Assembly (NCBI GenBank): GCA_005503065.1
Contig: SCOE01000023.1
Span: 1 to 64,000, forward strand
Direction of reading: 5' to 3'
DNA: 64,000 bases
Origin: Comamonadaceae bacterium ALPHA2B
GTDB taxonomy: Bacteria > Pseudomonadota > Gammaproteobacteria > Burkholderiales > Burkholderiaceae_C
How positions within the stretch are numbered: position 1 is the first letter of the stretch; every line of letters starts with the position of its first letter. Made by a program: the position numbers and the translations under genes. The notes under the pieces were generated by a model. That model searched no databases and was not told the origin of the DNA. It saw only the letters and a program-made list of their open reading frames with translations. Below are positions 57,007 to 64,000 of this stretch, one piece after another.

Positions 57007-57065
57007 GTAGACAGACCTGTCTACATCGGGCCGCGACGATAACCCAGGTAGACGGACCTGTCTAC
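57007..57065. promoter_or_regulatory. Twin TetR operators GTAGACAG-AC-CTGTCTAC
   Basis: A perfect 18-bp palindrome at 57007-57024 and a one-mismatch copy at 57048-57065 (GTAGACGGACCTGTCTAC) have centres 41 bases apart. They lie between the DUF1348 start (56977) and the TetR start (57076), so both divergent genes are probably repressed from them. Confidence 0.85.
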
Positions 57066-57075
57066 AATCCCGTCG

Positions 57076-57675
57076 ATGTCCTCCCCGACACCCCTGGCCG
57101 GCGACCTGTCGGCACGCGAGCGCATCCTGGCGACGGCGCACGACCTCTTCTACCGCGACGGCATCCGCGCCACCGGCGTGGACCGGCTCATCGCCGAGTC
57201 CGGCGTGGCCAAGCTCACCTTCTACCGGCACTTCCCGGGCAAGGACGCGCTGGTGCGCGAGTTCCTGGACTTCCGCCATCGCCGCTGGATGGCATGGTTC
57301 ATCGACGCGCTGGGCCGCTGCGGCGCGGCCTCGCCGGCCGAAGGCAATGCACGCCTGCTGTTGCTGGCCGACGTGCTGCGGGAATGGACCGAACAACCGG
57401 ATTTCCGCGGCTGTGCCTTCATCAACTCGGTGGTGGAGATCGCACAGGCGCTGCCGGAGGCGGTGGACGTCGCGCGGGCGCACAAGGCCGAGATGGCGCA
57501 GGTGATCGCCGAGCTGCTGCCCGAGGGCGCGACGCGCGAGCTGCTGGCCGACGCGGCGGCGATGGTCTTCGACGGTGCGATCGTGCGCGCCCAGATGGCG
57601 GGCGATGTGGCCGGACGCGAGGCGGCGGTGGCCACGCTGCGCACCGTGCTGGGCACGCTCGTGGCGCGGCGCTGA
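57076..57675 (+). CDS. TetR-family transcriptional regulator
   Basis: A 199-residue regulator. The helix-turn-helix is SARERILATAHDLFYRDGIRATGVDRLIAESGVAKLTFYRHFPGKDALVREFLDFRHRRWMAWF; the C-terminal domain (FRGCAFINSVVEIAQALPEAVDVARAHKAEMAQVI) resembles TetR_C-type ligand domains of regulators paired with detoxification genes. Twin palindromes precede its start. It is divergent from the DUF1348 gene, its likely target. Confidence 0.94.
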   Translation: MSSPTPLAGDLSARERILATAHDLFYRDGIRATGVDRLIAESGVAKLTFYRHFPGKDALVREFLDFRHRRWMAWFIDALGRCGAASPAEGNARLLLLADVLREWTEQPDFRGCAFINSVVEIAQALPEAVDVARAHKAEMAQVIAELLPEGATRELLADAAAMVFDGAIVRAQMAGDVAGREAAVATLRTVLGTLVARR

Positions 57676-57695
57676 CGAAGCGCCGATGCCACATC

Positions 57696-57749
57696 GCTAT
57701 CGAATCGATAGCGGGCGGCGCCCGAACCACGGGCGCTGCAGCCGGTTTT
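57696..57749 (-). repeat. 54-bp dispersed repeat, family A copy 3
   Basis: Reverse copy with hairpin GCTATCGAATCGATAGC at its plus-strand left end (perfect palindrome of arms GCTATCGA/TCGATAGC). It lies between the tetR stop and panE stop, 22 bases from the latter. With copy 4 it flanks panE as an inverted pair. Confidence 0.8.
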
Positions 57750-57771
57750 GGCTTGGAAGTCCGGCTGCGCG

Positions 57772-58794
57772 CTAGAGGCCGAGGGCGCGCTGCAGCGCGG
57801 CCGAATCCATGCGCACCGGCGGCTTCGGCCAGCCGCCGTCGAGCAGTTCGACCATCTTCGCGTTGCGCGGCGCGCTGCGTCCGTGCGCTTCGGCCAGTCG
57901 CACCACCTCGCCGCTGAGCGCGTCGACCTCGGTGCGCCGGCCCAGCGCCAGGTCGTCGGCCATGCTGGAGCGCGCCTTGGCGTCCACGCGCAGCATGGGC
58001 GCGGCGATGCGGCGGAACAGCCAGTCGGGCAGGCGCAGCAGCATCGGCAGGCGGCGCGGCGACACGGCGGTCATCTGGGCCGGCTCGACGCCGGCGGCGT
58101 CCAGGGCCGCCAGCGCCTCGTCGATCAGCGCCGCGAAGCAGCGGCGGTAGCCGCGGTCCAGCAGTTGCTCGCGCAGCGGCAGGCCCGACAGCGCGTTGAC
58201 CGGGTTGTTGAGGTTGAGCAGGAGCTTGCCCCACTGGATCGCCTGCAGGTCGGTGCGCAGGTCGATCGGCACGCCCGCGGCCTCGAACACCGGCGCCCAC
58301 GGCAGGAGGGCCGGGTGGGCCACGCTGGCCAGGCGCCCGGCGGTGCCGCGGTGGTAGGCGCCCGGCGCCAGTTCGGCCACGTTGTAGGGCACCATGCCCG
58401 GCAGCGCCTTGAGCGTAGGCGCGGCACGCTGCGCGAGGCCCGCGTTGCCGATGCCGTTCTGCAGCGACACGAGGGGCGTGCCGGCGGGCAGGGCCGCCGC
58501 CAGTTCGGCCGCGGCCGCGGCGGTGGCGCCGCTCTTCACGGACAACAGCACCAATGCCGGCCGCGTGCCCGCTGGCACCGAGGCGGCCAGCCGCAGGTCG
58601 TCGGCTCGCACGCGCCGGCAGGCGCCGTCGCGGTCGGTCAGGGTGAGCCCGTGCTGTGCCACGGCCTCGAGCACGCGCGGCCGGCCCACGAAGGTGACGG
58701 GCACACCGGCCGCAGCCAGGCAGCCGCCGACATAACAGCCGACGGCGCCGGCGCCCATCACCAGCACCTCGCCGGGTGCCTGCAGATCATTCAT
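57772..58794 (-). CDS. panE: Ketopantoate reductase (2-dehydropantoate 2-reductase)
   Basis: A 340-residue NADPH-dependent enzyme that reduces 2-dehydropantoate in pantothenate synthesis. VLVMGAGAVGCYVGGCLAAAGVPVTFVGRP is the cofactor site; LLSVKSGAT, SLQNGIGN, and WGKLLLNLNNPVNALSG carry the conserved active-site region, with the catalytic lysine in the last block. ATG 58794 begins inside the overlap with the phosphatase gene and is the only good start; the upstream TTG would add two residues. Many members of this family are paralogues acting on other substrates, so PanE activity is probable but not certain. Confidence 0.85.
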   Translation of the reverse strand: MNDLQAPGEVLVMGAGAVGCYVGGCLAAAGVPVTFVGRPRVLEAVAQHGLTLTDRDGACRRVRADDLRLAASVPAGTRPALVLLSVKSGATAAAAAELAAALPAGTPLVSLQNGIGNAGLAQRAAPTLKALPGMVPYNVAELAPGAYHRGTAGRLASVAHPALLPWAPVFEAAGVPIDLRTDLQAIQWGKLLLNLNNPVNALSGLPLREQLLDRGYRRCFAALIDEALAALDAAGVEPAQMTAVSPRRLPMLLRLPDWLFRRIAAPMLRVDAKARSSMADDLALGRRTEVDALSGEVVRLAEAHGRSAPRNAKMVELLDGGWPKPPVRMDSAALQRALGL

Positions 58795-59494
58795 GGCCAA
58801 ATCGGCCTCCAGCCCTTGTCAGCTCTGCACGAGCAGCTATCGAATCCATAGCGACCGGCAGTTCCGGTGCGGCCAGCGGGTCTTCGTCCAGCACGCGCCA
58901 GACGCCGGCGGCATGGCCCAGCACCAGCTTCTGGCAGTTGCGCACCGGCGAGCGCTGCTCGAAAGGCCAGAACTGGGCCATCTTGTCGTCGTCGCTTTCG
59001 CCGGCCAGGCCCACGCTCTGGCGCACCGCCTGCATGAACTGCCCGTGGCTGAAGAGCAAGACCTCCGCGTCCTCGGGCAGCGCAGCGAGGCGGGCGAGCG
59101 CCGACTCGGCGCGGCGCAACACCTGCGCGAAGCTCTCGGCGCCCTCCCCGTCCACGTAGGCCGGGTCGCTGCGCTGCCAGTAGGCCTCGACCGTGGGGCG
59201 GCGCTGCGCGCGCGTGGTGTCGGCCCAGTTGGCCGGGCACAGGTAGGTGAATTCGTGGATCGGCCAGATCGCCATCGGGACGCCGGGAAAGCGCACGCAG
59301 GTGGGCTCGGCCGTCTGCCGCGCGCGCAGGAAGGGCGAGCTCACGATGTGCGTCGGCTCGCGCCGCCAGCTGCAGGCCACCTCGCGCGCCTGCGACACGC
59401 CCAGCGGCGTGAGCGGCATCGCCACCAGGTCGCGCGTCGGCTGGCCTGCGTTGCCGGTGCTCTGGCCGTGGCGAACGAACGTCGCACGAATCAA
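58787..59494 (-). CDS. Histidine phosphatase (phosphoglycerate-mutase fold)
   Basis: A 235-residue protein. FVRHGQSTGNAG is the RHG catalytic motif, and VLLFSHGQFMQAV the second histidine motif, so the enzyme should be active. The start is probably TTG 59494; there is no ATG upstream, and this start lies beside repeat B. The last 20 or so residues (AMDSIAARAELTRAGGRFGHE) are encoded by the 54-bp repeat A and are probably not part of the original fold. It overlaps panE by 8 bases. Confidence 0.85.
   Translation of the reverse strand: MIRATFVRHGQSTGNAGQPTRDLVAMPLTPLGVSQAREVACSWRREPTHIVSSPFLRARQTAEPTCVRFPGVPMAIWPIHEFTYLCPANWADTTRAQRRPTVEAYWQRSDPAYVDGEGAESFAQVLRRAESALARLAALPEDAEVLLFSHGQFMQAVRQSVGLAGESDDDKMAQFWPFEQRSPVRNCQKLVLGHAAGVWRVLDEDPLAAPELPVAMDSIAARAELTRAGGRFGHE
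58799..58852 (+). repeat. 54-bp dispersed repeat, family A copy 4
   Basis: Forward copy starting AAATCGGCCTCCAG and ending in GCTATCGAATCCATAGC. It encodes the C-terminus of the histidine phosphatase on the minus strand and ends 5 bases before the panE start, so translation of one gene and initiation of the next both cross it. Confidence 0.8.
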
Positions 59495-59499
59495 GAAAT

Positions 59500-59592
59500 C
59501 AACCCCCAAGCGGCTTCGCCGCTCCCCCTTCTGCTGCGCGAAGGGGGCGCACCCAGCGGCCTGGCAAAGCCAGTTCCGCGGGTGCCCTGGTG
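59500..59592 (-). repeat. Dispersed repeat, family B copy 2
   Basis: Reverse-complement copy of the element at 42412-42512, with hairpins CCCCCTT-CTGCTGCGCG-AAGGGGG and CAAGCGGC-TTC-GCCGCT. It lies between alaS and the phosphatase gene and includes the likely translation-start region of the latter. Confidence 0.7.
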
Positions 59593-59635
59593 AACACCGG
59601 CATGCCCGAGGTGGCGCGAAGCCGCCGAGGCATCG

Positions 59636-62260
<2,625 letters not shown>

Positions 62261-62600
62261 GGGATGTGGAGGCTGGGGCACCGGCGGCCGGCCGGAACTC
62301 CCATCGAAGGGGGTGGCACGGCCGCTAACTGCTTGATTCGATTGAACATTCGATTATAGGTTTGGGCCCTCCTCCCGGCCGCTGGCGCCAGGCCGCCCAT
62401 GCGGGGCCTGCGGACAAGCGATGTGCCCCTGGCGCCGCGGCCCGGCGGCCTTCAAGGGCATGCCGGGAACCCCGGCTTGCGGCCCGTCAGTCCCGCGACT
62501 GCACAATGGGCGTAAGGTGCAGGGCAGCGGCCCGTGGCCGCACCTCTTCCGGCGAGGCCGCGCCCCGGCCGCCCGCGCTTGTGTCACAAGGAGTTTCTGC
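62261..62600. other. 340-base spacer between alaS and the ferritin-like gene
   Basis: The alaS end (62261-62370) is AT-richer and contains a perfect minus-strand TATAAT at 62353-62358. The rest is GC-rich, with short inverted repeats (GCGCCAGG...CCTGGCGC at 62387-62440) and no supported gene. AAGGAG at 62588 is the ribosome-binding site of the next gene. Confidence 0.5.
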
Positions 62601-63422
62601 ATGGCTGGCTACGAAGCCGCGCACTGGACCATCGACGACCTCGACTTCTCGCGCATCGAGCTCGAGCGCATCCGCGACGACGACACCCTGTTCTACCTGG
62701 CCTGCTCGGCGTCCTTCATCGAGAGCGGCTCCGACCTCTACACCCACAACCTGGTCGATTTCTTCGCCGGCGACGACGAGGTCACGGCCTGGCTGCGCGA
62801 CCACTGGGAGCACGAGGAACTGCAGCACGGCCGCGCCCTGCGCGCCTACGTCAACCACGTGTGGCCGGAGTTCGACTGGGAGCCGGCCTTCCAGAGCTTC
62901 CTCACCGAATACGCGACCTACTGCAAGGTGGAGCTGCTCGCGCCCACGCGCGGCCTGGAGATGTCGGCCCGCTGCGTGGTCGAGACCGGCACCGCCACCT
63001 ACTACCGGGCGCTGGCCAAGGCGGCGAGCGAGCCGGTCTTCGTCGACCTGTGCACCCGCATCGCGACCGACGAGGTCAACCACTACAAGCACTTCTACAA
63101 GTTCTTCCGCCGCTACCGGGGCGAGGAGCGGCTGGGCCGGTTGCGCGTGCTGGGCACCGTGGCGCGCCGCACCTGGGAGCTCAAGAGCGAGGATGCCGAC
63201 TGCGCCCTGCGACACATCGCACGCGGCCGCCACCCGGTCGAGGCCGGCGACCGCGCCTGGCAGCGCGGCCTGAGCAGCCGCGTGAGCCGCACCATCAGCC
63301 GCAACCTCAACCCCGGCATGACCCTGAAGATGCTGATGCGCCCGCTGGAGCTGCCGGCACCGGTGCAGACCGCGCTCCAGGTGCCGATCGAACTCTTCAT
63401 GCAGCGCGTGTTCCTGCGCTGA
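62601..63422 (+). CDS. Ferritin-like diiron-carboxylate protein
   Basis: A 273-residue all-helical protein. Two ExxH motifs, E73-L-Q-H76 in HEELQH and E158-V-N-H161 in TDEVNHYKHF, plus E41 and E129 on adjacent helices, give the six-ligand diiron pattern of the ferritin/ribonucleotide-reductase-like superfamily. ATG 62601 has a perfect AAGGAG 7 bases upstream. The C-terminus (RPLELPAPVQTALQVPIELFMQRVFLR) is amphipathic. It may be an oxygenase or desaturase relative; no partner gene gives the substrate. Confidence 0.85.
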   Translation: MAGYEAAHWTIDDLDFSRIELERIRDDDTLFYLACSASFIESGSDLYTHNLVDFFAGDDEVTAWLRDHWEHEELQHGRALRAYVNHVWPEFDWEPAFQSFLTEYATYCKVELLAPTRGLEMSARCVVETGTATYYRALAKAASEPVFVDLCTRIATDEVNHYKHFYKFFRRYRGEERLGRLRVLGTVARRTWELKSEDADCALRHIARGRHPVEAGDRAWQRGLSSRVSRTISRNLNPGMTLKMLMRPLELPAPVQTALQVPIELFMQRVFLR

Positions 63423-63440
63423 ACCCCGGCGAACGGAAAC

Positions 63441-63476
63441 AAAAATGCCGGATCAGGCTGCGGCCTGGTCCGGCAT
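63441..63476 (-). terminator. Intrinsic terminator of nlpD
   Basis: A 14-bp stem with one wobble (63445-63458 with 63463-63476, loop TGCG) is followed on the minus strand by TTTTTG. It lies 33 bases after the nlpD stop and 22 bases after the ferritin-like gene stop and could serve both. Confidence 0.85.
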
Positions 63477-63509
63477 CGGTTGAAAGTCGCCGCGGCGTGG
63501 CGCGACGCT

Positions 63510-64000
63510 TCAGCGCGCCGGCAGATACCGCGACGGATCGACGGGTTTGCCCTGGCGACGGATCTCGAAGTGCAGCTTCACCCGATCGGCATCGCTGCTG
63601 CCCATCTCGGCGATCTTCTGGCCCTTCTGCACCGATTGGTCTTCCTTGACCAGCAGAGTCTGGTTGTGGGCGTAGGCCGTGAGGTACGTGTTGTTGTGCT
63701 TGAGGATGATGAGGTTGCCGTAGCCGCGCAGGCCCGCGCCGGCGTAGACCACCCGGCCGTCGGCCGCGGCGAGCACCGCATCGCCGGCCTTGCCGCCGAT
63801 GTCCAGGCCCTTGTTCTTCAACTCGTCGAAGCCGGCGATCAGGCTGCCGTGGGCGGGCCAGATCCAGCCCACGTCCTCGTCGCCCGACGCGGCGGCGGCC
63901 GGGGCCACCGAAGAGGTGGTGACGGGTGGCGTCGGCTTCACCGCGGGGGCGCTCGCGGCAGCAGCAGGCGCCGTGGTGCCGGCGGCGGCCGGCGCGCCTG
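63510..64000 (-). CDS. nlpD: Murein hydrolase activator NlpD, N-terminus beyond the window
   Basis: The minus-strand frame is open to the window edge, so only the last 162 residues are visible: a Pro/Ala-rich linker and a complete LytM (M23-like) domain [90 protein letters not shown]...[28 protein letters not shown] replaces the HxGxD zinc motif, so it is catalytically dead, as in NlpD, which activates the amidase AmiC at the septum. The lipoprotein signal and LysM domain would be outside. Confidence 0.93.
   Translation of the reverse strand, partial: GAPAAAGTTAPAAAASAPAVKPTPPVTTSSVAPAAAASGDEDVGWIWPAHGSLIAGFDELKNKGLDIGGKAGDAVLAAADGRVVYAGAGLRGYGNLIILKHNNTYLTAYAHNQTLLVKEDQSVQKGQKIAEMGSSDADRVKLHFEIRRQGKPVDPSRYLPAR

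Noticed and set aside
57696-58852. Composite transposon or integron cassette around panE
   Set aside because: The flanking 54-bp repeats carry no transposase, target duplications or attC-type core; they are a dispersed repeat family seen elsewhere in the window.

Overview
The window is 64 kb of very GC-rich, densely coding chromosome with no rRNA, tRNA, CRISPR array, phage or insertion sequence that I can recognise. A Bug/TctC-type solute receptor, monomeric isocitrate dehydrogenase, many LysR regulators, a urtABCDE-fmdAB operon, and short hairpin repeats of a kind I remember from Comamonadaceae all point to a betaproteobacterium of that family (Variovorax, Acidovorax and relatives). This is inference, not a database match.

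Layout. 1-2.8 kb: renalase-like flavoprotein (cut by the window edge), gluQ, trmB. 3-8 kb: a solute receptor, a Crp/Fnr regulator divergent from an HD-domain protein plus class II aldolase, then a LysR/VOC pair. 8.6-20.1 kb: a GntR regulator divergent from a nine-gene operon: a branched-chain-type ABC transporter, two D-glutamate-cyclase-family proteins, pxpA, a pxpB-pxpC fusion and a biotin carboxylase-BCCP fusion. It looks like a pathway for D-glutamate, 5-oxoproline or a related lactam. 20.3-22.6 kb: monomeric isocitrate dehydrogenase. 22.7-29.8 kb: accessory block of small redox enzymes, each beside its own LysR or TetR regulator.

29.8-56.5 kb is rich in genes for scavenging nitrogen from small molecules. 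amiE (aliphatic amidase) is followed by an AAA+/VWA pair of the NorQ/NorD type. urtABCDE-fmdA-fmdB (urea/short-amide uptake plus formamidase) is divergent from an unusual hybrid histidine kinase whose N-terminus is an NCS1 (cytosine/purine/allantoin-type) permease, followed by its LuxR-type response regulator. A second two-component system precedes a nitrate/cyanate-type ABC transporter and cyanase. A near-identical 16-bp palindrome, TACGT-N6-ACGTA, occurs upstream of amiE and between urtA and the kinase gene, suggesting one regulator for amide uptake and hydrolysis. A LysR, a Bug receptor and a flavoprotein hydroxylase sit inside this block.

56.5-64 kb: NTF2-like protein and TetR with twin operators, panE flanked by inverted 54-bp repeats, a phosphoglycerate-mutase-type phosphatase, alaS, a ferritin-like protein and the start-truncated nlpD.

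Points that most merit checking: the permease-kinase system and its shared operator; the lactam operon; an in-frame TGA in the cyanate/nitrate receptor at a position where I recall cysteine in homologues; and five repeat families, one of which is read through as protein inside gluQ.
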